Shown: piece by piece, positions 42,883-51,362 of the stretch
How positions within the stretch are numbered: the stretch's first letter is position 1
Layout: every line of letters begins with the position of its first letter
NCBI GenBank assembly: GCA_964454685.1
Contig: CAYVTZ010000008.1
Location: 1-64,000 of the forward strand
Direction: 5' to 3'
Source: CAYVTZ01 sp964454685
GTDB taxonomy: Bacteria; Bacillota; Clostridia; Christensenellales; Christensenellaceae
Length of the DNA: 64,000 nucleotides
Translations under genes and position numbers: made by a program
The notes under the pieces: model-generated
Database searches by the model: none
What the model saw: only the letters and a program-made list of their open reading frames with translations
Told to the model about the DNA's origin: nothing

Positions 42883-42936
42883 AAAAAGAGCCTGACAGAA
42901 TGGAGAGGAGAAGTTACCATTCCGCAAGCTCTTTTT
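42883..42936 (-). terminator. Terminator after the FGGY kinase gene
   Basis: Outer arms AAAAAGAGC (42883-42891) and GCTCTTTTT (42928-42936) surround an inner GAATGG/CCATTC stem. The outer arms provide T tracts on both strands. It closes the ROK/URO-D/kinase unit that ends at 43004. Confidence 0.7.
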
Positions 42937-43003
42937 GTATATTCATCTGCGGTGATCAATGCCGCACACACGTTCTGTGCGTGTCCGCTCGGTCACTCAC
43001 CCT

Positions 43004-44617
43004 TCACGCCATGCTTTCTACCGCTGCCTTCTCAATCACAAGACCCTTCTTGTAACGCTGCAAGAATGCGTCAAAGCTGCGCATATCCTCTTCCGTTGGC
43101 GCCAACGTGCTTTCCTTAGCATGCGCAAACACCCTGTTCTTGAGGTACGCTTCCAGCGTTTCACCTTCCTGCTTGCACCGCATATACGCTGCGAGTAGCG
43201 CCATACCCCATGCGCCGCCCTCGCCCGCCGTCTCCATTACCGAAACAGGCGTGCCCAGCGCCGCCGCCATCATCCGTTGACCCACAGCTTCGGTTTTAAA
43301 GAACCCGCCGTGTCCTGAGATAATGTCCACCTTAACCTGCTCCGCATCAAATAGAATATCCATTCCAATTTTAAGCGTGCCCAGTGCAGAAAACAGATGT
43401 GTGCGCATCACGTTTGCCAGCGTAAACCGGCTGTCGGGTTCACGCACCAGCAACGGCTTTCCACCTTCAATTTCAGTGATCGGTTCGCCGGAATAATAGT
43501 TGTACGCCATCAGATCACCGCAATCCGCATCGCCTTCCAGCGCCTTTTTATACAACGTGTTGTACAGCGTATTGGTGTCGAATGTTGCACCCAGCGCCTC
43601 CGCCGCCTCTTTAAACAGCTTAATCCATGCGTCAATGTCCGAGGTGCAAGTGTTGGTATGCACCATCGCCACCGGCCGTCCCGCAGGCGTGGTGATCATA
43701 TCGATCTCGATGTGTACCGCCGAAAGCGCCTTTTCCAGAACAATCATAGCAAAACTGGACGTTCCCGCAGAAACATTGCCTGTACGCACATCGACACTGT
43801 TGGTCGCAACCATGCCGGTGTCCGCATCCCCTTCCGGAGGGCAAACCGGGATGCCCGATTGCAATTTCCCCGTCACATCCAGCAGCCGCGCACCTTCCGG
43901 AGTCAGCGTGCCTGCCACTTCACCCGCCAGCATCACCTGAGGCAGTATGTCGCGCAGCGACCATGGAATATCGTGGTGCGCCAATAGCTCGTCAAACTGC
44001 TGAATCATCTTGGCATTGTAATCATTGATGGTGCTGTCAATGGGGAACATGCCGGATGCGTCACCGATGCCGATTACCTTTCGTCCTGTCAGTTTCCAGT
44101 GCACATAGCCCGCCAGCGTTGTATAGTAGCAAATGTTGCGCACATGCGGCTCCCCGTCTAAAATCGCCTGCCACAGATAAGCCGTGCTCCAGCGTTGCGG
44201 CATGTTGAACCCGAATTTTTTTGTCAGTTCTGCCGCCGCTTTTTCCGTCATTGTATTACGCCAAGTGCGAAAAGGCGTCAGCAACTGATCGTTTTCGTCA
44301 AAGGGGATATATCCGTGCATCATGGCGGAAAATCCCAAGGACCCCACCGTAGTCAGTTCCACACCGTATTTCTCTCGCACATCCTGCACCAAGGATTGAT
44401 AGCAGTCCTGCAATCCAATCCATACGTCGTTCAAGTCATAGGTCCACACGCCGTTTTCATATTTATTTTCCCATCCGTAGCCACCGGACGCAAGCACCGT
44501 ATGCTCCTCGCCAATCAATACGGCTTTGATTCTGGTTGACCCCAGTTCAATCGCCAGAGAGGTCTTTCCCTGTTCAATCGCGGCACCTGCGCCGCCCGAC
44601 GCACCATTTCCATTCAT
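43004..44617 (-). CDS. FGGY-family carbohydrate kinase
   Basis: The 537-residue kinase has the phosphate-1 motif LAIELGSTRIKAVLIGEEH (Glu where most have Asp), SAMMHGYIPFDEN and RTWRNTMTEKAA in the substrate domain. VCPPEGDADTGMVATNSVDV and ISGHGGFFKTEAVGQRMMAA follow in the ATP domain. It resembles the branch of FGGY kinases around L-ribulokinase/xylulokinase, but the substrate is not clear. A Gly/Ala-rich 15-residue N-terminal extension precedes the fold. It is the last gene of the leftward unit with ROK, zinc dehydrogenase and URO-D genes. Confidence 0.9.
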   Translation of the reverse strand: MNGNGASGGAGAAIEQGKTSLAIELGSTRIKAVLIGEEHTVLASGGYGWENKYENGVWTYDLNDVWIGLQDCYQSLVQDVREKYGVELTTVGSLGFSAMMHGYIPFDENDQLLTPFRTWRNTMTEKAAAELTKKFGFNMPQRWSTAYLWQAILDGEPHVRNICYYTTLAGYVHWKLTGRKVIGIGDASGMFPIDSTINDYNAKMIQQFDELLAHHDIPWSLRDILPQVMLAGEVAGTLTPEGARLLDVTGKLQSGIPVCPPEGDADTGMVATNSVDVRTGNVSAGTSSFAMIVLEKALSAVHIEIDMITTPAGRPVAMVHTNTCTSDIDAWIKLFKEAAEALGATFDTNTLYNTLYKKALEGDADCGDLMAYNYYSGEPITEIEGGKPLLVREPDSRFTLANVMRTHLFSALGTLKIGMDILFDAEQVKVDIISGHGGFFKTEAVGQRMMAAALGTPVSVMETAGEGGAWGMALLAAYMRCKQEGETLEAYLKNRVFAHAKESTLAPTEEDMRSFDAFLQRYKKGLVIEKAAVESMA

Positions 44618-44845
44618 ACCGATTTCCTCTTTTCTATGATAATGTCTACTGAATAACAGAATTGTTTAAAATCTGCCAACCGAGTGTAAGGTTTCAAGCA
44701 GCTTTGCCAAAACGCTTGCACTTGAACAACTAAAAAACACGGATAAACCAAACTACAAAGCTGTTTTTTTGTTCCGTACGCATTACGATGCTTTAAAATT
44801 GTTCATATGCTTCGGCGCGCCCCACATCTACGCAGCATCCGGCAG

Positions 44846-45865
44846 TCAAATCCCCTTCTCCTTCAGCTCTTTGCAAAACTCCACAAACGCAATCACATTT
44901 TCCATCGGCGCTTCGGTCGGGATAGACCCTGCCGGCCCTAAAATATATTTGCCGCCCGCGCCCATAAAGTCCAAGGTGCGCTGTGCGTCTGCAATCACTT
45001 CCTCCGGCGTTCCGCACGGAATGGTGCTTTGCGATCCCACTCCGCCGAATAGCACGATGTCTTTACCGAATTCTTTTTTAATATAATGCAAGTCCATGGA
45101 TTCCGGCTGCATCGCGTCCACAATGTCCACACCCATCTCCACCATCACGGGCATCAGTTCGGTGATGTCGCCGCAACTGTGCTGCATCACATACATCCCC
45201 TTGCCACGAATCGCGCCGTAAATGCGCACATAGCAAGGGTAGATATACTCCATCCAAAGCTCCCTTGAGATCATCAACCCCGATTGCACGCCCCAGTCCT
45301 CCACCATACGCACCGCGTCCACGCCCGCCGGAATGCGCTCGATCAGGTTGCAGATGTAATCGGTCACCTTTTCATACACCATGTGCAGCGTGTCTTTTTC
45401 AATCAACATTCCCGCAAGCAGCTCGTCAAACCCCATCGTGTACCACGCAAGGTTCATCGGCCCTGTAATGCGCATCACATTAAAGCGGTCACGGTACTGC
45501 TGCATCACTTGAATCGCGTCATCATATTTTCCCTCGTCCTTACCATCGGGAAACGTATAGCCTGAAAAATCATAGTTTTTGACCGGAAACGCCACCATAC
45601 CCCAGTCGCCCACGTCATAGTTGCCCTCCGCATCCCATGTCGTGCCAAATTCATCTACATACAGCCCGCCTTCCGCGTTGCGAAACCCCGTAGCAGGATC
45701 GAGATACAGCAGATGATTGCCAATAAAGTCCTCCACCCCTTCTCTATCGTAGCCATAGTGTTGCGCCAGACGATCCGTCATTTTGAGCGTTAAATCAAAA
45801 TGATGCGGCGTATATCCCGGATTTTCCCCTTTGATTAAACTAATAATTGCTTCTCTTCTGGTCAT
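44846..45865 (-). CDS. URO-D superfamily protein with HxCG zinc-type motif
   Basis: The 339-residue URO-D/MtaA-like protein has YVMQHSCGDITELMPVMVEM, the HxCGD form of the zinc methyltransferase motif, then DIVDAMQPESMDLHYIKKEF and a C-terminal GGKYILGPAGSIPTEAP, where methyltransferases usually have the third zinc ligand Cys. The missing Cys suggests altered metal binding. It is encoded between a zinc dehydrogenase and an FGGY kinase. It is the third member of this superfamily in the window, each in a different sugar operon segment. Confidence 0.78.
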   Translation of the reverse strand: MTRREAIISLIKGENPGYTPHHFDLTLKMTDRLAQHYGYDREGVEDFIGNHLLYLDPATGFRNAEGGLYVDEFGTTWDAEGNYDVGDWGMVAFPVKNYDFSGYTFPDGKDEGKYDDAIQVMQQYRDRFNVMRITGPMNLAWYTMGFDELLAGMLIEKDTLHMVYEKVTDYICNLIERIPAGVDAVRMVEDWGVQSGLMISRELWMEYIYPCYVRIYGAIRGKGMYVMQHSCGDITELMPVMVEMGVDIVDAMQPESMDLHYIKKEFGKDIVLFGGVGSQSTIPCGTPEEVIADAQRTLDFMGAGGKYILGPAGSIPTEAPMENVIAFVEFCKELKEKGI

Positions 45866-45894
45866 TTTATCTATCCCCTTTTTTGTCTTCGCGC

Positions 45895-46914
45895 TTACGG
45901 TACGATCAGGATTTTCCCCATCGCACGATACGCCGGGTCTTCAAACACACTTACAATGTCCTTCATCGGCACCTTCACGGCCTGAAACCCTTCTATGTCC
46001 AGCTTCCCGCTCTCAATCAGATTCAGCGACCGTTGCAAGGTATACGGGTTAATGAAGGAAGCCGTCAGCTTCAATTCCCTGCGAAAGACATCAAAAGGCA
46101 TCATCGGCACTTCGCAGTCCGGCGGGGTCAGCCCAAACATCATCACCGTGCCGCCTTTGCCGCACAAACGAATCGCCTCAGCAACGGTTTTGCCCAGCCC
46201 CACGCACTCAATGCTCACGTCCACAGGCGGCAGCCCGCTGCGCTCCATTGCAAAGGCAGGATCCTCCTGCGTGGGATCGATGCACAGCATCGCGCCCAGT
46301 TGGCGCGCACTCTCCCGCTTCTGTGCCACAGGCTCTACCACCACCACATTGGCAGCACCGGAAATCTTGGCAAGCTGAATCATCATCAGACCAATCGTAC
46401 CCGCGCCAATCACCAGTACGGTATCGCCCGCCTTGATGCCGCACAAGTCAATCCCGTGCAGGCAACAGCCCACCGGCTCCGCAAACGCGCCAAACTCCAG
46501 CGGGGTCGCATCTGCCAGCTTGTATGCCTGTTTTGCTCGAAATGTACAATATTCGGCGAAACCTCCACTCGTTGTGGTGCCGATTCCAATCATATTTTCA
46601 CAAAAATGCGCCTGCCCGTTGCGGCAATAGTAACAGCTTCCGCAATAATCATTCGGGTCTACGCTTACGCGGTCTCCCACCTTCAGCGCCGTCACCGCAC
46701 TGCCGACTTTGCAAACGGTTCCTGAAAATTCGTGCCCCAATACGGTGCCCGGTTGCGTGTCCGCCGCACCTTGGTCGCCGTGGAAGATATGCAGATCCGT
46801 GCCGCACACACCACAAACTTCCACCCGAATGGTCACTTCATCCGGTTCCGGCTCCCGCACAGGAATATCCTGAAGTTCCAGCTTCCCTTTTCCTTGAAAT
46901 ACTGCTGCTAACAT
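45895..46914 (-). CDS. Zinc-dependent alcohol dehydrogenase
   Basis: The 339-residue medium-chain dehydrogenase has catalytic-zinc ligands in VCGVCGTDLHIFHGD and GHEFSG. The structural-zinc loop is DYCGSCYYCRNGQAHFCENM and the cofactor motif is VIGAGTIGLMMIQLAKISG. GAGAGGAG precedes the ATG. It is encoded between the ROK regulator and URO-D genes and probably oxidises the polyol phosphorylated by the kinase at 43004-44617, or a derivative of it. Confidence 0.92.
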   Translation of the reverse strand: MLAAVFQGKGKLELQDIPVREPEPDEVTIRVEVCGVCGTDLHIFHGDQGAADTQPGTVLGHEFSGTVCKVGSAVTALKVGDRVSVDPNDYCGSCYYCRNGQAHFCENMIGIGTTTSGGFAEYCTFRAKQAYKLADATPLEFGAFAEPVGCCLHGIDLCGIKAGDTVLVIGAGTIGLMMIQLAKISGAANVVVVEPVAQKRESARQLGAMLCIDPTQEDPAFAMERSGLPPVDVSIECVGLGKTVAEAIRLCGKGGTVMMFGLTPPDCEVPMMPFDVFRRELKLTASFINPYTLQRSLNLIESGKLDIEGFQAVKVPMKDIVSVFEDPAYRAMGKILIVP

Positions 46915-46988
46915 GAATGATCTCCTCTCTTATCCTTGTTGGACGATGCACCGGATTTCCCGCGCACAGCGAAAGGAGCGTCATGATG

Positions 46989-48137
46989 TCAAATCGCTTC
47001 TCCCGTGTAATGCTCTAAAAAATCCTGTATAAAGTACAGCGCCGCACCAGTTGCAATCGCCTCTTTTTTGTTATGGCAGGGGAACAAGAACTGTGCAGAC
47101 TGCTCCCCAAACGGGCTGATCGCATCCACACGCTCGCATAACGTCTGCATATAACGATCGATGAACGCGCCCACATCTGCACCCAAAATGATTTTGCATC
47201 CAAACATCATTCTGATTTCCGTCACAGCCTGCGCAAGATGATCCAGATATCGTTCCCATACTGCGTTCAGTCTCTCGTCGCCCTGCTCCACCTTTTCAAA
47301 GAACAACGCCAAATTGCCGTCTGTGTGATGCGAAAGCACCTGCACATTCAGATACGGGTCAAAGCATCCCTTGCGACCGCAATAGCATTGCCGCCCGTTC
47401 GGCACCAAATTCAGATGCCCGACTTCGCCGCTGAAAAGTCCGTCCCCGCGGTATCCCTCGCCATTAATAAAGACGGGGCCACCCACGCTGTATCCCAGAC
47501 AGAAATAGTATGCCGTGGCAAGTTCCGGCGAACGAAACACTTCGGAAAAGCCCGCCGCCTCGGAATCGTGAACCAGCTGCGTCCGGAATTTGATGTACCG
47601 CGCATATTCTGCGTGTGTCATGCCCGTGTTGTCCACCACGCGACCATCTACCACGCAGTCCTTTTCGTAATCGATCAATCCCGGCACGGCGATGCCCACA
47701 CCCAAAACCTTGTCACGGTTCAGCTTTGCCTCACGCACCAGCCGCTCTACTTCCTGCCCGATCGCCTCCAGTTGTCCTTCTGTCCGGCGATATTCCTTCT
47801 TGCGGTGCGTGTAGTGCAGGATATTCCCATCCAAATCTACCGCTGCCGTCTTAATGTGATGTTTTGCAATGTCCACACCGATCGCCAGCATAGCGTCCGG
47901 ATTATAGGTGTATGCTACGGGGTTTCTGCCCCCCTGCTTGTTACTGATCTTGGTATGGCACCCTATCAATCCCTGTCCTACCAGCGAGGTCAGCGTCTTT
48001 GAAACCGTCGGGAGGCTCAGCTCCAGTTGATTTGCAATTTCGCGCTTTGTCGCCACACGGTTCTCGTGTAAGTAGAAGTAGATTCTGTTGCTGTTGTCCT
48101 GTTTTACGTCGCTTACATTCATACCTGTTTCAGCCAT
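46989..48137 (-). CDS. ROK-family transcriptional regulator (NagC/XylR-like)
   Basis: The protein has an N-terminal winged helix (RVATKREIANQLELSLPTVS, then KTLTSLVGQGLIG), an ATPase/sugar-binding ROK domain with AIGVDIAKHHIKTAAVDLDG, and the zinc motif GRQCYCGRKGCFDPY. It senses a sugar and usually represses. The start is uncertain: ATG at 48137 or 48122, or a TTG at 48194. It is the first gene of the unit ROK, zinc dehydrogenase, URO-D, FGGY kinase. Direct repeats at 48267-48302 are candidate binding sites. Confidence 0.9.
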   Translation of the reverse strand: MAETGMNVSDVKQDNSNRIYFYLHENRVATKREIANQLELSLPTVSKTLTSLVGQGLIGCHTKISNKQGGRNPVAYTYNPDAMLAIGVDIAKHHIKTAAVDLDGNILHYTHRKKEYRRTEGQLEAIGQEVERLVREAKLNRDKVLGVGIAVPGLIDYEKDCVVDGRVVDNTGMTHAEYARYIKFRTQLVHDSEAAGFSEVFRSPELATAYYFCLGYSVGGPVFINGEGYRGDGLFSGEVGHLNLVPNGRQCYCGRKGCFDPYLNVQVLSHHTDGNLALFFEKVEQGDERLNAVWERYLDHLAQAVTEIRMMFGCKIILGADVGAFIDRYMQTLCERVDAISPFGEQSAQFLFPCHNKKEAIATGAALYFIQDFLEHYTGEAI

Positions 48138-48221
48138 CCTATCCCGTAATTTTGCTTTGCACAACGTTGTGTCAAGGCCGGACTGCCAGCGCAATCTGCC
48201 AATTTCGGACTCGATGCCTCA

Positions 48222-48302
48222 AGTATAGCAACAACCGATTCGGATGTAAAGGCTCTGCAATATCAGAAAACAGCCGAACCTCTATCACAAAACAGCCGAA
48301 CC
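48222..48302 (-). promoter_or_regulatory. ROK gene promoter with direct repeats upstream
   Basis: On the minus strand TTTACA (48245-48250) and TATACT (48222-48227) are 17 bases apart, and the spacer contains CCGAATCGG, a palindrome. Upstream, GGTTCGGCTGTTTT occurs twice (48267-48280 and 48289-48302), spaced 22 bases, two helical turns. They may bind the ROK protein. Confidence 0.65.
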
Positions 48303-48387
48303 CGTCCGCCGCCAACCGCGCGACATTTCCCGCCCGAATCTCGAACGTTCCACTTCTTAGCCCTCACGCAAAATATATGGTTACTGC

Positions 48388-48409
48388 CCCGCTTCCGGTT
48401 CCAAGCGGG
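48388..48409 (-). terminator. Hairpin after the SDR gene
   Basis: Perfect 7-base arms CCCGCTT and AAGCGGG enclose an 8-base loop 49 bases past the SDR stop. It lacks a strong T tract, so it is a weak terminator candidate between the ABC/SDR unit and the ROK unit. Confidence 0.4.
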
Positions 48410-48457
48410 ACAGCACTCTCAGCCAAAACACAATCCTGTCATCCCCACCGCAAGCGA

Positions 48458-49231
48458 TCAGAAGCAGGTGAACGCGCCGTCAATCACAAAGTCCGATCCC
48501 GTGGTAAAGTCGCTTGCGTCGCCCGCCAGATAGACGGCAATCGCTTGCAGTTCATCCGGTCTGCCCAAGCGCCCGATTGGCGAAAGGCCGTTCCACTCCG
48601 CAATCAACGCCTTGAGGTGCTCCGCCTCCAAAATCAGATCCGTACCGATGTACCCCGGGCTGATGGAGTTGACGCGCACGCCCTTCTTGGCAAATTCCAC
48701 CGCCATCGATTTGGTCAGCATGATAACACCCGCCTTAGACGCATTGTATGCGCACTGCGGTTGCGGCACATTCACAATGTGTCCGGACATCGAGGCGGTG
48801 TTGATGATGGAGCCTCTGCCCTGCTTAAGCATCACCTTTGCAGCCGCCTGCGAGGTGAGGAATACGCCATTCAAATTAATGTCGATCACCTTTTTAAACT
48901 GGTCGTATGTCATCTCATCCGCTGCCACATTCAGGCAAATGCCTGCATTGCAAAACGCCACATCCAGCTTGCCAAACGCCTTGAGGATTTTATCCATCAT
49001 CTCGGTTACTTCATCCTCGTTTGTCACGTCTGTTTGAATCGCAATCGTCTTTACGCCGAGCTTTGCAATCTCGTCTGCCGTTTTCTGCGCTTCGGCAATG
49101 TCAAGATCTACAATCGCCACATCGCAGCCGGCCTCCGCAATCGCTTCCGCAATCGCCTTGCCAATGCCGCGTGCACCGCCGGTCACAAACGCCGCCTTGC
49201 CATCCAAACGCATTCTTTCTAAAATTCCCAT
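48458..49231 (-). CDS. Short-chain dehydrogenase/reductase
   Basis: The 257-residue SDR has TGGARGIGKAIAEAIAEAG, an NAG strand in VAFCNAGICLN, a catalytic Ser in INTASMSGH and YNASKAGVIMLT. The C-terminal GDASDFTTGSDFVIDGAFTC is that of sugar and polyol dehydrogenases. AAAGGAG lies upstream. It is last in the unit beginning with the third sugar ABC transporter and, with the zinc dehydrogenase at 49334, could interconvert two stereoisomeric polyols through a ketose. Confidence 0.92.
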   Translation of the reverse strand: MGILERMRLDGKAAFVTGGARGIGKAIAEAIAEAGCDVAIVDLDIAEAQKTADEIAKLGVKTIAIQTDVTNEDEVTEMMDKILKAFGKLDVAFCNAGICLNVAADEMTYDQFKKVIDINLNGVFLTSQAAAKVMLKQGRGSIINTASMSGHIVNVPQPQCAYNASKAGVIMLTKSMAVEFAKKGVRVNSISPGYIGTDLILEAEHLKALIAEWNGLSPIGRLGRPDELQAIAVYLAGDASDFTTGSDFVIDGAFTCF

Positions 49232-49333
49232 TTCCTTCAGTCTCCTTTAAAAATTTACTGCAATCACTGTCGTCCTTTTCCAAACGCCGGCCACCAAATT
49301 TCCGCCGTACTCTGCGCGCAAAGCGCGTTCCGC

Positions 49334-50374
49334 TTACAGCGCATCTACATCAATCAAAACTTTCATCGTGGTTTCTCGATTCGCATCAATGTACTCATAC
49401 GCCTGCTGATATTCTTTGAACGCAAAATGCTTGCTGATGAGCGGTTTTAGGTTCACTTTTCCCTCTTCAACGATGCGGATTGCGTCCACATAGTCCTCAT
49501 GCCGATACATCATGGATGTCATCAAATCAATTTCCGAATCGTTCAGTTTCGCCAAATCCACGTTCGCCATACCCGCATATACCGCAATCAGCATGATGAT
49601 GCTGCCTTTGCGCGCATTTTGGATCGCTTGACCCATTGTGATATCGTTGCCTGCGCAATCATAGATGATGTCCGCTTTGTCCTTGCCAAAAGCTTCCAGC
49701 ATCGCTTTGCCAAAATCCACGTTTTTGGTGTTAAACACATAGTCTGCGCCGCATTGCTTTGCCAAATCCAGCCGGTAGTCCGAAATATCCGTCACCATCA
49801 CTTCAGCTGCGCCAAATGCCTTTAGCGTCTGGCATAGCAGCAGCCCGATCGGGCCTGCTCCCAGCACCGCCAGCTTTTTACCCGCAACCTCTCCCGACCG
49901 CCTGCACGCGTGTACCGTCACCGCCAAAGGCTCGATCATTGCGCCCTCGTCAAAGGACAGGTTTTCCGGCAGCACTACAACCTTAGAGGCGTCCGCTTCA
50001 AAGTATTCACTCGCCGTTCCAACAGTCTGAAAGCCCATCACTTTGAGTTCCTCACAAAGGTTATATTTCCCGTGTGTGCAAGGATAACACTTCCCGCAGA
50101 ATACCTGCGGCTCTATCGTCACTTTCTGTCCCGGTTCAAACCCGCTTACACCATCGCCCACCGCCACCACTTCGCCGGACACCTCGTGCCCCTGCGTCAA
50201 CGGATAGCTGACGTATGGATGCTGCCCATGATAAACATGGATGTCACTGCCACATACCCCAATGCGCTTAATGCGGATCAGCACCTTACCTTCCGACGCC
50301 GCCGGAGTGGGTATCTCTCGAAATACAATGGTCTTGGGGTCCGTCATTTGCTGTTGAATCATAGTCGCTTTCAT
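49334..50374 (-). CDS. Zinc-dependent polyol/sugar-acid dehydrogenase
   Basis: The protein has 346 residues from the ATG at 50374, preceded by GAGGAGAAAAG. Catalytic-zinc ligands are in IGVCGSDIHVYHGQH and GHEVSGE, the structural-zinc loop is VFCGKCYPCTHGKYNLCEEL, and the cofactor motif is VLGAGPIGLLLCQTLKAFG. It resembles L-iditol/sorbitol and L-galactonate-5-dehydrogenases. It is encoded directly after the permease gene and before the SDR gene. Confidence 0.9.
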   Translation of the reverse strand: MKATMIQQQMTDPKTIVFREIPTPAASEGKVLIRIKRIGVCGSDIHVYHGQHPYVSYPLTQGHEVSGEVVAVGDGVSGFEPGQKVTIEPQVFCGKCYPCTHGKYNLCEELKVMGFQTVGTASEYFEADASKVVVLPENLSFDEGAMIEPLAVTVHACRRSGEVAGKKLAVLGAGPIGLLLCQTLKAFGAAEVMVTDISDYRLDLAKQCGADYVFNTKNVDFGKAMLEAFGKDKADIIYDCAGNDITMGQAIQNARKGSIIMLIAVYAGMANVDLAKLNDSEIDLMTSMMYRHEDYVDAIRIVEEGKVNLKPLISKHFAFKEYQQAYEYIDANRETTMKVLIDVDAL

Positions 50375-50400
50375 TATCTTTTCTCCTCGTCCTTTTCGTA

Positions 50401-51351
50401 TCACTTAGACAGCGATTTGCTGTTCTGCAAGCTGTCAAAGCCCACCGCCAGAATGAGCACAATGCCCTTGACCACCATTTGCATATAGGTATCAATGTTC
50501 ATCAAAATCATACCATTGGTCAAGATTCCGATGATCATGGTACCCGCAATGACGTTGGCAATACGCCCGAATCCTCCGCTGACGGATACGCCGCCCAACA
50601 CCACGCAGGTGATTACGTCAAATTCAAATCCCTTGCCCGCCGTAGGCTGCGCGGAATTGGTGCGCGAAAGCATCACAACGCCCGCGATACCCGCAAACAA
50701 GCCGGACAAGCAGTAAATCCAAAATTTAACCGAACGCACCTTAATGCCCGAAAGTCTCGAAGCATCCTCGTTGCCGCCTACTGCGTAAAAATACCGCCCG
50801 AAGAACGTTTTGTGCAAAATAAATGCACCAAGCGCAAAGCATACACCCATAATGATAACAGGCACCGGAACAGGTCCAACATAGCCTTGTCCAATGATCT
50901 TAAACGCTTCATTAAATCCATAGATGGGAACGCCGCCGCAAATGATATACGCCAAACCCTCAAAAATGATCTGGGTCGCAAAGGTTGCAATGATCGCAGG
51001 CATACGCATCCGCGAAATCATGAAGCCGTTCAGTGCGCCGATGCCCAGCGCCAGCAGCAAGGATACTATAATCGCCACCGGGATGTTAAACTTCATGTTC
51101 ACCATTAAATATGCACAGACTACGTTCACCAGTGTGATAATCGATCCAATGGAAAGATCGATGCCGCCGATCAAAATAACGAACGTCATACCAACGGCCG
51201 CGATGCCAAACATTGAAACCTGTCTTAGCACAGTAAAAATATTAGATTCCGTCAAAAAGTTTGCGCTTGCGATAGAAAATGCAACAAACAGCGCAATCAG
51301 AACCAGCCATATCGCGTTTTCTTTTACGCGGGGTAAAACTCTCTCTTTCAT
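50401..51351 (-). CDS. Sugar ABC transporter permease (RbsC family)
   Basis: The 316-residue membrane protein has the block GMTFVILIGGIDLSIGSIIT, the loop LSGIKVRSVKFWIYCLSGLF and CVVLGGVSVSGGFGRIANVI. It has the same fold as the other two RbsC-type proteins of the window. GGAGG lies upstream. It is the channel of the third sugar transporter. Confidence 0.93.
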   Translation of the reverse strand: MKERVLPRVKENAIWLVLIALFVAFSIASANFLTESNIFTVLRQVSMFGIAAVGMTFVILIGGIDLSIGSIITLVNVVCAYLMVNMKFNIPVAIIVSLLLALGIGALNGFMISRMRMPAIIATFATQIIFEGLAYIICGGVPIYGFNEAFKIIGQGYVGPVPVPVIIMGVCFALGAFILHKTFFGRYFYAVGGNEDASRLSGIKVRSVKFWIYCLSGLFAGIAGVVMLSRTNSAQPTAGKGFEFDVITCVVLGGVSVSGGFGRIANVIAGTMIIGILTNGMILMNIDTYMQMVVKGIVLILAVGFDSLQNSKSLSK

Positions 51352-51362
51352 TTTCTTCCCTC

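Noticed and set aside
42661..42927. Minus-strand open frame of 88 codons between the FGGY kinase and the thiamine operon, with faint resemblance to acylphosphatase in its middle part
   Set aside because: Its ATG lies inside the terminator stem at 42883-42936, it has no ribosome binding site, and the RVQGVGFR signature of acylphosphatases is absent.
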